Assembly (NCBI GenBank): GCA_026826555.1
Contig: JAKSZT010017954.1
Span: 6,745,144 to 6,809,143 of the forward strand
Reading direction: 5' to 3'
DNA: 64,000 nt
Origin: Tolypeutes matacus
Lineage: Eukaryota; Chordata; Mammalia; Cingulata; Chlamyphoridae
The position numbers and the translations under genes were made by a program. This document shows positions 48,709-61,289 of this stretch, piece by piece (position 1 is the first letter of the stretch; each line of letters begins with the position of its first letter). The notes below the pieces were generated by a model. The model was given only the letters and a program-made list of their open reading frames with translations. It was not told the DNA's origin and did no database searches.

Positions 48709-49754
48709 GAACAGGACTTGGCAGAACACCTGAGAGGGAGCCTCTGCAGATATTTGGCGTTCTCTCTCTGTACAGCTTTCTCCTCATACTCTGTCCTGTG
48801 AACTCTAGCCACCTTGATTTTCCACAAATGTCAGTTCTGTTCTCTGAACTCGGGGAGTTTGCTGGTCTCTGCCTCAATTCCACCTCTCAGCCCTGAGGCC
48901 TGGAAACTCTCTCAGAGCAGCAAGCTGGGGCAACAGAGGGCTCAGTTCATTGATCCTTTCTCTCAGGGATCACTGTCCTTCCTTACTTGATGTCCAGTGT
49001 CTTGAAAACTGTTGTTTCGTGTATTTTGTCTTTTTGTTCTGTTTCGTATTGGTGATTTCAGGAGGGAGGATAAATCTTGTCTCTGTTTGTCTATATGCAC
49101 TTATATTCTGGAAAAAAATGGACTTTCTATTATCTTAATACATTTAAATGTACATTGTATGTATGGCCAAGGCCTTTCATTTGTTTATAGGACTGTTGGT
49201 TAGAGTTCTGAATCATCTTTCTTGTAAAATCATATCCCCACATGCATTCTCCATGCTAAGATCTTTAAGTCTCCACCTTTATTAAGAGAAAAACATTCTT
49301 CTTCAGTTTTAGAGAAGCAGCAACTGTCTTCACATTTACCCACACTGCTATACCAACACAACTGGCTTAAAACAGATTTGTGACCAGTTATTATTGATTG
49401 TTGGTCTGTTGGTAAGCATACAGCTCAGCTGATGAGAGCAGAAGTATGTGGACAAATTCGAGTAGCCAGCCAGCTGCAAGGATGAAGTATGTGTGGCATC
49501 TTAATCTATACAGAGAGGTAGGAAAAGAATAGTTACTCCAGTGAATAAGGGAAATGGAAGTTGATTAAGAGAACATCTATAGTTAATTATGAGAAACAGT
49601 ACTCCTAGCCTTTGTCATCCAGCGGCAAAATGGGCCTTTGGTCACAAAACCTACTAGTTGAGGAACACAAATCAGTTAATGCTGATTCATCTTCACAGTG
49701 TGAAAAACAACAATGACAAAGGGTCCATCACTTGCATCAGTTTTAACTACAATG
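48709..49754. other. Unassigned; left part may be another old L1 fragment
   Basis: About 48720-49105 (TCTTGAAAACTGTTGTTTCG, TTTCAGGAGGGAGGATAAAT) resembles a decayed LINE 3'UTR pattern, but I cannot assign it firmly. The rest is unrecognised. Confidence 0.4.
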
Positions 49755-49930
49755 ATAGCAAATGTGGTATAGTTGAAAGAATCCTGGATTTAGAGTCAGC
49801 TGTACCTGGGTTTCAATATCAACAACTATCTACGCCTTGTTGAGTAAATTAGTAGGTCTGAGTGTGATATTGAAGAATAAATGAGAGAGCATGTTTGAGA
49901 TTGACATAAAACATAGGTATCTCTTGTTTG
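49755..49930 (+). repeat. MIR SINE
   Basis: Sense MIR: GAAAGAATCCTGGATTTAGA, GTCAGCTGTACCTGGGTTTC, ATTGAAGAATAAATGAGAG. The centre is partly deleted. Confidence 0.7.
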
Positions 49931-50139
49931 TGGTTTGGATCCTCCTTCCACAAGATGCTCACACTCTATAGAATGATGCGTTGTACTCTAGGCCTGTGAT
50001 CCTTCTGCCCGAAAAGTTACCCAGCTCCAGCCCATCTCAATGTTTGATGGAAGTGAAGAAGGCAGAACATCCCAGGAACAGGAAACAGCCTCAACAAGGT
50101 TTAGGAGGCAAGGAAGTTAAAAGCATGTGTGGGAAGAAA

Positions 50140-51210
50140 TAAAAATTTTAAAAATCAAAAATATATATATAAATTAAAGCATGTATGGGAAGATACAAAC
50201 AGTCATGATGAGTCATAGAGTTATACAATCCCAGGCAAGGCTGAAAAGTAGACCAGTGCATGACCATGCCATGCCTTGAAGATGGAAGGAGGTAAGTAGG
50301 TAGTAGAGGGGCACTGAAACTTTTTTCTAAGGGAGCGTCATGATGAGAGCTGTGCCAGAGATTCTCAAACCTAGACTGCATCAGAATCACCTGGGAGCTT
50401 GTTAAAAAATACATATACCTTGGGCCCCACCCAAACCTGCTCAATCCTAATCTATAGGCTAGGGTCAAAGCCATCTGTATTTTTAACAAGCTCCCCAGGT
50501 GATTCTAATGCACACCAAAGCTGAGAAACCACTGCTTTAGAAGGTTAATCTGGCAGCAGGGTGCAAGATGGATTGGAGCCTAGAGAGCCTAGAGGTTCAG
50601 AGACCTGCTAGCAAGCGATTACAACAGCAATCCTGGCAGGAGATAATGAGGTTGGGGGCTGTGGGAATGGGAAGGAAGAATCAGATATGGGAGGGTATTT
50701 TTGAGAGGCAGTCAGCAAGGACTGGGTAACCAATTTGATGAGGAATGTAAGAGAGAATGGGGCCTTCCCAAATAATGCCAAGGGTTTAGAGAAGCAGTTC
50801 TCCAAGGTGTGAGGGGAGAGGTAGCAGAAGCCCCTGGGGACCTTGTTTGAATTACACACACCTGCTCCCCGCCTACCCTCACCTTCTACACCCCCTCCTT
50901 TCCCATGAGCCCTCTAAGATGTGTTTGTGGGGGCAAATCTGCACCTCCTGGGGGAGCAGGCTTGTGTAGTTTGGGGAAAAGAGCTTTTTCAGGTGATCCC
51001 TCTGTTTGACAGTCACTAGTTTGGTGTCTCTGTGATTGTGAGAATGATGGCACCAAGGTAGGAGTGGTGAAATCAGGAGGAATGAGGGGAAGTAGATGAG
51101 CTGTCTTTGGAAGAATAGAGTTGGAGTTGACAGCAGGATATGAAGTGCCTCCATGGGTTGTAGAAATGTGGTCTGGAGCTGGGCAGTGAGAGCTAGGCCA
51201 CAAATAAAAG
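50140..51210 (-). mobile_element. L2 LINE fossil in antisense, interrupted by a MER5A
   Basis: GACCATGCCATGCCTTGAAG and AGGGAGCGTCATGATGAGAG on the left, GGTTAATCTGGCAGCAGGGT after the MER5A, then CAATCCTGGCAGGAGATAAT and AAGTGCCTCCATGGGTTGTA follow the reversed L2 coding region in order. No frame is open. Confidence 0.65.
50356..50534. mobile_element. MER5A hAT fossil
   Basis: CAGAGATTCTCAAACCTAGA at the left and GCTGAGAAACCACTG at the right are inverted ends. Internal TCAGAATCACCTGGGAGCTT and CAAGCTCCCCAGGTGATTCT are classic MER5A. It sits within the L2 fossil. Confidence 0.9.
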
Positions 51211-52072
51211 ATTTGCAGGGCTTCCCCATCAAGGTCCAGTGGTGTCCCATGAGACTATGGAGAGAAGAGAGACAAAGGATCCAGAGAGAACTGAATAAAG
51301 CTTCCGTTTAATAGTCGTATCTAGAGGAAGGGACAAAAGAGAGCTGGCTGTAGAGTGGGGGGCAGGCCACTTGACCAGAGTGGCCAAGAGCCCAAGACAA
51401 GAGAGGCAAGCAGCTGCAGTTCTCCTGCCACAAGCATACTTTTGGCATGGAACAATTCTGACCCCACAGGTATGTGGCACATTTGTGTATAAGGATCACT
51501 ACTCCACAAAAATATGTTTCAAAAATTTCTTTTCAATGCCATATCTTTGAACCAACATACCAGACAAAGAGATTGGCAGGTTTTTTGTTCTTATACTACC
51601 CCTCCAAGGTTTCCAATCAATTCATAACCCTTTTTATACACAGTTTTGGCCCAGCACAGCCAAATATGAGGTATTATAAAGCATTATAGTGCTCTGGGGT
51701 CTTTGCTCCCCCCCAAAGTTCCAGACACTCTGCTTGTATTTTGTGATCTCACACTGTGAAAATAGGATGTTCTGTTTTGGAGGCAGCTCCAGGGTGCCCA
51801 GCGATTGGCACATCTTAACTAAAAGAAAACAAATAGAATGAGCAACTATGGAGAGAAAAGATGTTTGTATCAACCCAGGAAGTAAAGAATTACACAGAGA
51901 TGCTAGTTATGGTGCTGTGGAGGTGGGTCTTGGCAGGGACACCGTGAAGGCTGGCTACTCCTGACACAGGAGCCCACTGTGACCACAGCCGCATGGGCGC
52001 AATATGGCCAGCCATCTCAGTAAGTACTCTTTAAGCAGACTCAGAATCACAATTTGCTATAAAAATGGCTTA
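51211..52072. other. Unassigned stretch
   Basis: No gene recognised. Overlapping minus-strand open frames of 60-80 codons at 51229-51509 show no domain. Confidence 0.45.
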
Positions 52073-52081
52073 CATAATGGG

Positions 52082-52188
52082 ATTTTTTTTTTTTTTTTTT
52101 TTTTTTTACCGGGAGGTCCTGGGGATCGAACCCAGGTCCCTCCATATGGCAGACGGACACCCAACCATTTGAGCCACATCCGCCCCCC
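52082..52188 (-). mobile_element. DAS-type SINE with target-site duplication
   Basis: Poly(T), then GGGGATCGAACCCAGGTCCC and TTTGAGCCACATCCGCCC. It is flanked by CATAATGGG at 52073-52081 and 52189-52197. Near consensus. Confidence 0.95.
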
Positions 52189-52214
52189 CATAATGGGTTT
52201 TTTAAATCTTAGAA

Positions 52215-52645
52215 TCATCCTGGAAGTGCACTCGTTTTCTGAGTAAGGAAACTCAGGTAACGGACAATGAAGTAATGTTTCCAGGGTATCATAGCTCAGA
52301 ACATTTGGGACAGAGATTGAACCTACTTCTCTGTATGTGGAGGGCTGCTATACTTTTTCAGAGGGCATTTTAAATGGGATCTTCTTCTAGATAGAGGCTG
52401 GTAAATGAGCGAGAGAAAGCCTTGCACATAGGAAGAGCAAGCTTGTGAGACTCGTTCCCACATGGGTGCAGTTTTTCTCTAATCCACCACTTTTTACCTG
52501 TATCATCTTGGGCAACTTATGTGACCTTTCTGAGCTTCATTTGCTAATTGTAAGGTGAGGATAATCGTATCTACCACCACAGAGTAATTTTGGGAATTGC
52601 ATGGGAAGGAACCCACACTATGCCTACCATATTAGAGAGCCTCGA
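52215..52645. repeat. Two MIR fragments in opposite orientation
   Basis: About 52230-52360 reads as reversed MIR (GTAAGGAAACTCAGGTAACG, GGGACAGAGATTGAACCTAC). About 52495-52640 reads as sense MIR (CATCTTGGGCAACTTATGTG, CTGAGCTTCATTTGCTAATT). Confidence 0.65.
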
Positions 52646-53999
52646 TAGTCGGTAATGCCCAAGGATTTCCCTTGTCATCAGAGAATTTGTGCATTCCCCT
52701 AGGTGCACCCAAAAAGAATGCTTTTTTCCTTGGGGTCCCTTGTTTGGATTAAATTTTTTCCCCATAGAAATAATGCTATAGCTAGATGGGGCTTAGGTAT
52801 AGTTGAAATAGTACCATTAATAAATTCTGTCCTTCAAGGCATTTATACCCTGAATAGGACTTTCTGCGTAGGCCTGGGTATCAGGATTTCACAGGAGAGG
52901 TGCTCTAACCCCTTATTTACAAGTGAACTTTCACTGACCACCTGCTCAGAAGTTGCAGAATTGCTGCAACATTGCCCTGGGCAGGGTATGGGACCAGAAA
53001 ATAAATAAAAGACAGCAGGGTACTGGGATTTCCAGAACACTGAGAAGAGCATGCTGCAATTTCTTTCCATTCCTACTAGACCTCCCCCAGGCAGAGCCGC
53101 AGCTGACCAACCACGTTTATACTTGAAATTAAGGAACCCCCTGCATCCTGCACCCTGGGTCCCACTGCTGTTCTCAATGTGGGTTGCTAATTTAAATGCC
53201 ATTCCCTGGCACTTCATGTTGAAACACACTTTCTCTCATTAGGTCATTGGATGTCTGCCTGTTGCCTGCCTGCCCACCCTAGCCAAGGATCTGCCTTCCA
53301 GTGTGAGCCCTGGATGTAAAAATACCCTAAAGATAAAACAGAGACCCTAACTCTGGTGTTTCCAGACACCCAGTCATTCTCTTCCATTCACTCTTTTAAC
53401 AAAAGAACTTACTTCGGAAGAGGTGAGGAATGGGGGCATCTCTCTGGCTCCTTATGGGGTCTTCTTTCTAGAAGAAACTGAGCAGAATCAGAAAAGAATA
53501 AATAAGGAAGTCTTGGCAGAATGTTTTGATACAAAATTCATTACAGCTTTGTTTATGTGCTGGGCAATTTGGGCCCTCTTAAGTATGTGTAGATACTACA
53601 GTCCTTCTGGTTCAACTTTTGTGTTTAGGGAGAGGTTTTGGAAGGAGAACAAAGATGTCAGATTACTGGCCTGTTTCTTAAAGAACTGATTTGGGAAAGG
53701 CTTAAAAACATTCATACCCGACTCGAAAACAAGAAGCAGGAATGAATCCAGAAAGCTTGGTAACATGAATAGTAGTTGTACTATATTTTAAGAAAAAGAG
53801 AATTTGGATGTCTTCTGTGTACCCTGTCTCCTTTATCTCCATACTCACTCGCTCTCTAAGATCTCCCAGGTCCCAGTCTATATTTTTCTTTTCCATAATA
53901 CCTTTTAAGCCTTTAGTGTAGAATCCATCATCTGTCACTCCACCCTCACCCTTGAGTGGGCAAAGGATATAGTAGGAGTCATTGGAATCCATTGGGGTC
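52646..53999. other. Unassigned stretch
   Basis: No gene recognised. The 128-codon minus-strand open frame at 52843-53229 overlaps open plus-strand frames and shows no domain. Confidence 0.5.
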
Positions 54000-54200
54000 G
54001 TATTTAAAGAGGAGATAAGGGCCTAAGTTTAAACCCTGACCTCTCCACTTAAGTGGTATAACACTCAGCCCTACCACTTATGCTCTCGGAGTTACAGTTT
54101 CCTCATATGTAAAATCTGAAAATAAAACTACTCAAAGAATTGTTAGGAAAAGTAAATGAATTTCACCCATATTTTGTGTGCCTGTCAAGTGCCAGTAGAG
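54000..54200 (+). repeat. MIR SINE
   Basis: Sense MIR: AAACCCTGACCTCTCCACTT, GAGTTACAGTTTCCTCATAT, GTAAAATCTGAAAATAAAAC, GAATTGTTAGGAAAAG. Confidence 0.7.
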
Positions 54201-54408
54201 TCACATCCCAGTGCAGTGCAGTGCCTGGTCCATGGTGCAAGCCTCCAGATGGTTCATTCCTTTCTTCTCTAGTGATGGCCCTTTCACGAAAAGTTCTCTT
54301 CAGGTGTGGTTTGTAGTACATGCGCTGTATTTTTAATGCACTTACAAGAATGTTTATCAACCTTTTGTTCATTATGTGTGTCTCCCCCTCCCTCCAAGGA
54401 GCCTTTTT

Positions 54409-55370
54409 TTTTAAACAATTTATTGAAGTATTCATACATGAACATACATAAACAATAAGTGTTCAGTAAACATTGTGAACTTACAAAACAAACATGCATA
54501 ACATCATACAGGGCTTCCACACATCACCCCACCACAAATACTTTGCATTGTCGTGAAACATTTGTTAACAAATTATGAAAGAGCATCGTCAAAGTATTAC
54601 TACTAACTGTAGTCCGTATCTTACTCCCTTATACTTTTTTTTAAGGATTTATTTATTTACTTACTTACTTTTATCCATTTTTATCTGCCCCCCCTTGCTG
54701 TTTTTGTGTCCATTTACTGGGCAACTCTTGGTGTCCATTTCCTGCCCTCTCTTCTCATCCTTCTTCTCCTGTCTTCACTGAGATTTGATCGTTGGAACCT
54801 CTGATTTGGGAGAGGGCCTACCCACCGCCTGTGCCACCTTAGTTCCTGGCTTTTTGGCACGTCTCATCTTGGCTCACCGCTGTGTCACTCTCCTGTTATG
54901 TCATCATCTTGCTGCATGCAGGGCCTGGTGGTGCACCCAGGCACAGGGCCTGACGGCACACCCACTTGTGGGGCCTGGCGGCACACCCGTGCACAAAGCC
55001 TGAGGGGCCCACCCGCTTGCAAGGCCTGATGGCCCGTGTGCCTTCTATATTTTTCTTTTTTTTATTTTTACCAGGAGGTCCCAGGGATCGAACCCAGGTC
55101 CCTCCATGTGGGAGACGTACACCCAACTATTTGTGCCACATCTGTCTCCCTGCTCTATCTCTTAAAGTTGACCAAAGATACCTAGAGTTAAAGTCATTTC
55201 CCATACAGGGTGGTCATATAATAAATCAGGCTTAGTTTATCACCAGCATTCTAAAAGCCAGACCTATGGATAAAAACTAGGTCTGGGCACACACGCATGG
55301 TTTCTAATATAACGAATGTTTAGCCTACCCTGATTATCACAAAATCAGGACAGCGAGAATATTCACAGCA
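54409..55370 (-). mobile_element. Composite SINE-VNTR-SINE-L1tail retroposon, copy 3
   Basis: Same order and same 5' end as the copies at 33 and 36.5 kb. Minus-strand order: 5' module (55370 to about 55157), DAS SINE (about 55155-55070), 25-bp VNTR (55042-54920), DAS-III-like SINE (about 54890-54645), and L1-3'UTR-like tail. It is flanked by AAGGAGCCTTTTT at 54396-54408 and again at 55371-55383. The tail keeps an intact AATAAA (complement at 54419-54424). A third copy of the same target sequence follows the SINE immediately downstream. Confidence 0.93.
54920..55042 (-). repeat. 25-bp VNTR of composite element copy 3
   Basis: Units start at 54920, 54945, 54970 and 54995 (the last is 26 bases), plus a partial at 55021. 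They share GGCCTG and CACCC cores. Confidence 0.9.
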
Positions 55371-55384
55371 AAGGAGCCTTTTTA

Positions 55385-55585
55385 TTTTATTTATTTATTT
55401 ATTTTTTTAAACGATTTTATTTATTTATTCATTTATCCCCCCCCCCCCTTGCTGCTTGTGCTCGCTGGGTCAGCTAACCACGCCGTGCGGGCGGGCTTGC
55501 CTTCACCAGGAGGCCCTGGGAACCGAACCTGGGGCCTCACATATGGTAAACGGGAGCCCTACTGATTGAGCCACAGCCGCTTCCC
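55385..55585 (-). mobile_element. DAS-III-type SINE in the same target as composite copy 3
   Basis: The T-rich tail, a C-run, CTTGCTGCTTGTGCTCGCTG, GCGGGCGGGCTTGCCTTCAC, GGGAACCGAACCTGGGGCC and TGAGCCACAGCCGCTTCCC identify the long DAS subfamily. It is flanked by AAGGAGCCTTTTTA at 55371-55384 and 55586-55599. Confidence 0.95.
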
Positions 55586-55599
55586 AAGGAGCCTTTTTA

Positions 55600-57690
55600 G
55601 GCACTTTTTTTTCCCAGTCACACACAAACACTCACCTCCATGAAAGTAATATTTTGTAGGCTAGGGTTGAGCTGTGTAAAGCTCATATGTAAGATATTTT
55701 TGCTCCCCAAGTACTACATATTTGCCCCCGTGGGAGCACTGTTGCCCTTGTTGATAATGCATGATTTAAAGGTTCTTCGGAGACTTTGCCTTCTTTCTTT
55801 TGTCTTTCCTTCCTTCCTCACAATACATCATCACTAGAAATTGTTGGCTTGTTATCCAATTTCCTAGATTTCCTGACTTTTCTCTTATGTGGCTTTTATT
55901 TCTGCCCATATCTCTCTGGCTTCTGGGTGATTAGAGTGCTCACATTTTCTTAGGAAGGACTCAGTTGTGTTCTTTTGTTGTTTTGAAGGCTCCTGAGTCC
56001 ACTCCAACTTTTCCTTTCAGGATCAGTGAGCTCAGAGGAGGGACATGGCCTTTTCAACTCAGAGTCAACTTCCAGCTTTGCAAGCTTGATATTTTTGTTT
56101 TTGCTTTTTTGTTTTGTCTTGTTTAGTTTTTAAGAATGTGTGGGTCAGGTTCAGAAGAGAACAGGGATTATTTGGACACTAGGAGCTACTTGACTCTACT
56201 ACCCACTACCTTTTAATACCTTTCTCAGAAGGGCCCTGACCAAGTACAGAGGAAATAGGGGAGCCTGTTAGCCTTTGGCCTGGTTATCAACAGTTGTATA
56301 TTCCCCAAGGCAGTATGGCTCATCATCTTTCCCACGAAAGAGGATAGAGATGGTAAAGAAAACACTACCATAACCAAAATCACTGAAATGAGTTTTATGA
56401 ATATTTTCTTTAGCTGCTTCTACTCAAGTCCAGTAGGAATTGGAAGGATGGCAGCATAGTCAGAAACTGGGGCGATAGTTCTGCTCCAATATCTAATCTA
56501 TATATTGTGCCTGGACCCAGTGAAACCCTCTTATTTATGCCAACAGCTTTGTGAAGGAATCAAGAAAAGTATATCAGAAAAAATGTAAATATAAGCTACC
56601 TCCTCCCACCACAGGAAATTAGAAACCTCTTTAGCGAATACAAACTGATTGTGATTTTTATTGTTGTTTTTGTTTGTTTGTTTGTTTGTTTTGAGAGAGA
56701 GGGAGAGGAAGAGTGGAAAGATACGTGAGGTGGCATTATATACCATAAAACTATATTTATGTGCTAAGACAAGCAATTGATGTTGTTCTATAAAATATAG
56801 TAAACACCTCTTCGCTGCCCTTTTGAATGTCAGTCAAAATTCAGAATCATGAAATTTTATAGTATTACCAGTTAGAAGGGCTTCCCACTGGGAGCAGATG
56901 CCATCTCTGTCTTCATAGACTCAGAGAAAGTCCTGACATGTTTCATGGCGTTCATACGTGGAAGTCTGTGAAATGGAAAGGAAAACAGCTTTTTCTGTCA
57001 ACCTGTCACTGATATAAGCTTTTACATTCCATCAGAATGACTAAACTTTAAAGCTGTTTTCCTCAGTGCTGAGTATCTCTCAGAACTCCCAAGTGTCATC
57101 AGATTGATAGAGTCCCAGCATATGATAGAAGACCAAAGCATTTTGTGGCATGGTATTAAAAATTCATTCAGATACTCAATAAAGCGTGGTTGACAAAAGT
57201 GTGAAATGGAATAAGGTAGAGTGGATTTCTTCATGGTTTATTGCCCTTGATTTCTCTACACAAAATAGACAGAATGGACTAAAAATCTCTTCTTTATGAA
57301 GGTGGGATCCTGGCAGCTGAAGGCCTGCTCATAAAAATCCTCCCTGTACCACACACCTTGGCAATGTTCAAAGTCAGAGGCAATGGAAATTTATTACTGT
57401 TGTGTGTATTCATATTTCAGACTGAGTGAATATGTAGAGGCTGCTTTTATGAGGTTGCTGGGACTCTGTTAAGAACAGAGAAAGAAAACACACTTGTGCT
57501 TCTCCAGGGTTTTTGTTTGTTTGTTTGACGGTGATGATTTTGGTGGTGGCGGTGGCGGCGGTAGTAGTGGATGGCAGCACTGACAGTTCTTCCCCTGAAG
57601 GAACTTAAGAGAAAACACTCTTTTCATGTTCTTCCTTGTCCGTGCTCTGCCTGCCATCTTGTTCTGAAAAAGAAGTATTAAAAGGCAAGG
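55600..57690. other. Repeat-poor unassigned stretch
   Basis: No gene recognised. It contains a (TTTG)n run at about 56669-56691 and a GGT/GGC triplet run at about 57542-57570. No interspersed repeat is obvious. Confidence 0.5.
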
Positions 57691-58480
57691 TCTGTATTTT
57701 CATCTCTCTCCCTTCTTGCCAGGCCCCCTCCTGCCTTTCTGACTGACCACCCCCTTCCTTCCTTCTGTCCCTCCCTCCTCTCAGAGGACATGGTTAGTGA
57801 GAAGCATTGAGAGGCTTCCCCCTGCTCCCCTGCAATGGTGGGACAGAATGCCTCATTGGTTTCAGATATTAACTTCTGTGCTGAAAACCCAGTTGGAGCT
57901 GGTGTGACAAATGGATTTTACCTGCTGCTAGAAAATACAGCTCTGCCCCACCCCCCTGCACACCCAAGCTCCTCTCCCCAGCTTGCAGAACCCAACCCAG
58001 GGAGCAGGGAACAGAGCGCTGCCCTGCAGCACCATCTGTTTCTGCCAGCGTCTAGGCTGGGCCCTGCCGGTGACATCTGTTGAGATGAACAGTGTACTTG
58101 ATGAGTTGTTGGGAAGAAATGTTCGGTCTCCCCCATCATCTCTGTTAGCCCTTACTGGGTTGCTGGGCTCACGTGGGTGCATCTAGCACCACCTCTCAGG
58201 CCTCATCTGTATCAATTGGAAATCAGTCACTGGGAGTTAGCTGCAGTCAGCCGGGACCCAGGGCATTTTCCAGTGACATCAATTCTTCTTCTGTTGCAGA
58301 AATTCAGGAAACAATTAAAATTGTGATATGTTCCAGGGAAGATTTCAAATAAATCAGCTGGTAGCTGATACCTTGTAATTCTTAGTAGCAAAGCAAAATT
58401 AACAACCTAGCCGCATCTGTGTACTGTGTGCTAAAATAAATAAATTAACCATGCATCACCTCCAATAGAGGAAGCAGCTG
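57691..58480. other. GC-richer then AT-rich repeat-free stretch, candidate conserved non-coding sequence
   Basis: Bases 57700-58250 are GC-richer than the surroundings and carry several short overlapping open frames (60-84 codons). They are followed by an AT-rich block (about 58295-58450) with homeodomain-like AATTAAAATT and AATAAATAAATTAACC. No recognisable exon boundaries or protein domains. The regulatory suggestion is inference only. Confidence 0.25.
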
Positions 58481-60130
58481 GCTTGTCCTCAACCTTTCCG
58501 TAAGTACCCAAAAGCTACTGATTTGTTAAGTTGTCATTCTCCTTATGGGCATCAAGGACTTTCTGCATTTGCCAAAATTTGAGCTGGCCAGATATCAGAA
58601 AGTTATGGAAAATCCAGGCTCTGATTAAACTGTTACAGCTTCTAAGTTACATGGAACAAGCTGACACTGTGAGTGGGACCCAGGCTGGAGCTGCTTGACA
58701 GCAGATTCAGCCAGAATTTTGTCAGAATTTGAGGATTTTAGAATATTAATCAGAAAGGCACTACTTCTCTTTCTTTCCCCCTAAACCAAGTACAATGTGG
58801 TAGAACCTGTGTTAATTGCCCCTGCTCATTACAATGTTACCCATCTAAGCTTTCCCGGCCTCCCTTTTGCAGTGATTTTATGTCCTACTACTTGCTGACT
58901 AGTGGAACCCATCATTCTTGCTGAGTTCCTTAAAAAAAAAAAAGTATAGCAAGGACAAGTGGCTGCTAATTGTAAACCAAAGCTCTCAGTATCACCCAAA
59001 TAAAATCCATGTGCCTTATTAAAATCCTAAATCTTTATTTTATATGTGGATGCATGCCAATATGTTTGTATTATGATTATCTGTCAGTATGCATGGGCTT
59101 TTTTTTTTTCCTACAAAGATACATGAGATTTTAAAATATAAAGAACATAGTAGTTAAGAAACAAAACAGCACTTAAAAATTTCCCACCTTTCAAATTCCT
59201 TTCAAATTTGGAAGAAAGGGGCAGGTTTTGGTAAGAAGGCCAGCTAAGAAAATAATTCATAGAATGGACTCAGTGAGAAACTACAAAATAAAGATGAGAG
59301 TAAAATTATTAAGCAAAGCCACAGTCCCCACCATTCAGGAGTGGCAGAGAATGAATGCCATTCTTGTACTTTCCCTGTAAGAGGCAAAACTATGGGAAAG
59401 GTCAAAGGAGCTAACAAATAGAGGAAGATAGGAAGGTCTAATCAGGGCAGAGGGAACAGGAAAGGACCCACTTAACCCCTTGAAAACAGCAGCTGTTGTC
59501 ATCCATCTAGTTCCTACAGCTCCTGGTGCATTCTGGGTACTCAGAGCACAATCATTGATAATCATCACAGTTTTGCAGACAGAGTACAGCTGTAAATTAC
59601 TTGCCCCCCCTCCCCCCAGTCAGCAGGAAGCCGCCTGTGATTTATAATGACTGGAAATAGTCAGGTGCTATTACACCCAAAGATGGGGCAGAGAAGCTAG
59701 TTAGGAGCCCTGTACTATTGAGAGAGTAAGCTTTTCCACAGACCTTGCTGTGGGCTTCCTTTACATACTGAGACGTGCTTCATGCTCTGCAGCCTTCCTA
59801 TTTAAACACCTACCCTCAAAACCTTCACGACAAGCATAAGACTTAGCAATTCCTGCAACCGGAAGAGAATTATCTGCTCTCTCTAGATGATTCTCAAAAA
59901 TATGCCCATAACAATTTGAGGCATTATAAATCCATCCAGGTTAGGTTCTGACCATGCTGTAGAAGTAATTGCAACTGGCACGTCACATGAAAGAACAGAT
60001 TTGAAAACAGTGGTGTGCATGGCCCTGAAGGTTTCAACTTGGCTAATGTTCTAACCACCTTATGGTACTACTTTGGGTTGCCGTGAAAGTACCATCAAAA
60101 GTGTCTGTAGTCTGGAGGAAGATTTATCAT
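58481..60130. other. Repeat-poor unassigned stretch
   Basis: No gene recognised. It has only short A/T/C homopolymers (58931-58943, 59100-59110, 59604-59618). Confidence 0.5.
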
Positions 60131-60138
60131 GTGTGTGA

Positions 60139-60174
60139 ATGTGTGTGTGTGCGTGCGCACGCGCGTGTGCACGC
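60139..60174. repeat. Alternating purine-pyrimidine tract (TG/CG), Z-DNA-prone
   Basis: Thirty-six bases alternate purine and pyrimidine without a break, beginning ATGTGTGTGTGTG and passing through GCGTGCGCACGCGCGTG. Such tracts favour left-handed DNA under negative supercoiling. Function here is unknown. Confidence 0.85.
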
Positions 60175-61289
60175 TCTCACATCTGGAAAAAAATTATCCT
60201 TAGTATAAGTGTTTATCACTCTGTATGGACACCTTTGTTATAAGCCTAGAGGAAGTTTTATCCCTTGGTATATGCAAGTATGTCAGTATATGCACATATA
60301 AGTCAGGAGTATGATGTATACTTGATACGTAAGCTTGTCTGTTATCACTTGGTGTACATGTATTTATAAATGTGCAATAACTCATAAGACTGAAAAATTT
60401 CCTATGCCTGGTCAGTACATGTGTAGGCATGGATAAGGATATAATTTATCAATTTGGAGAATGATCTATCAGTTTGGGGACATTTCTATTTACAAAAATT
60501 CCCACGATTTCTCATATGGTGTGTGTACATGTGGGTCAGTACATGTGTGTACAGATATCTTCTGTGAGTGATATGGGGTGTTATTGTTTGGGAAGTAGTC
60601 ACTGTTAGCCCAAGGAGCCATTTGGTCTCAATCAGCACATAATAGGACAGTGAAACCTAATTTAGGAAAAATGCAACTTTTAAATCAGAATGGCCTTAGG
60701 CTTTGGTTCTGAGCTGATACGTTATATTAAAATTTCTAAAGCAGAGACATGTATCTTTCACACATTTGACTAATGAATATAGCAACTAGTTTTTTCTAGC
60801 AGTTGGGGGAAGGGATTTAGGGCTATAAATACTTGTAGACCTTTCATTTAGTACATCTTTCATAAACTGCCCATTTAATCTTAAGGGAATTCAAAAGCTG
60901 ATCCAACTGGGAAATCAAACTCCAATGCAAGCAACTCAGGGATCTTTTCTCTACTCATGCACTTGAACAGTGTTCACATGAGAAGAGTTAAGTGCATTTT
61001 AAAAGTTACATCCACCTCAAGAAGTTAGAAGCAGTATGAAGCAATCATTTTCCTCTTGGCTGGGATGTGAGCGAGTGTCACACCTTTACCTTTACAAGTA
61101 TGTTTCAGGAAACCATGTATTTGGCTTTTTAATTATTGTGTGTGTTTTATTTTTGCCTGTCATCCAATTTATCAGTTGGGATTCCTTTTAACTGAAAGCA
61201 ACAGAATAGTGGTTGGTTTGTCTCCTGTAAAAAGAAGTCTGGGGAGTAGACCATAGCTCAGCCATGCTGTTAGAAGCCTAAGCTTTTCC
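60175..61289. other. Repeat-poor unassigned stretch
   Basis: It contains TG/CA-rich sequence with the phrase GTCAGTACATGTGT near 60411 and again near 60535. No gene recognised. Confidence 0.45.

Noticed and set aside
50879..51250. 123-residue minus-strand frame
   Set aside because: It overlaps L2-derived sequence and another frame open for 105 residues on the same strand, with no domain.
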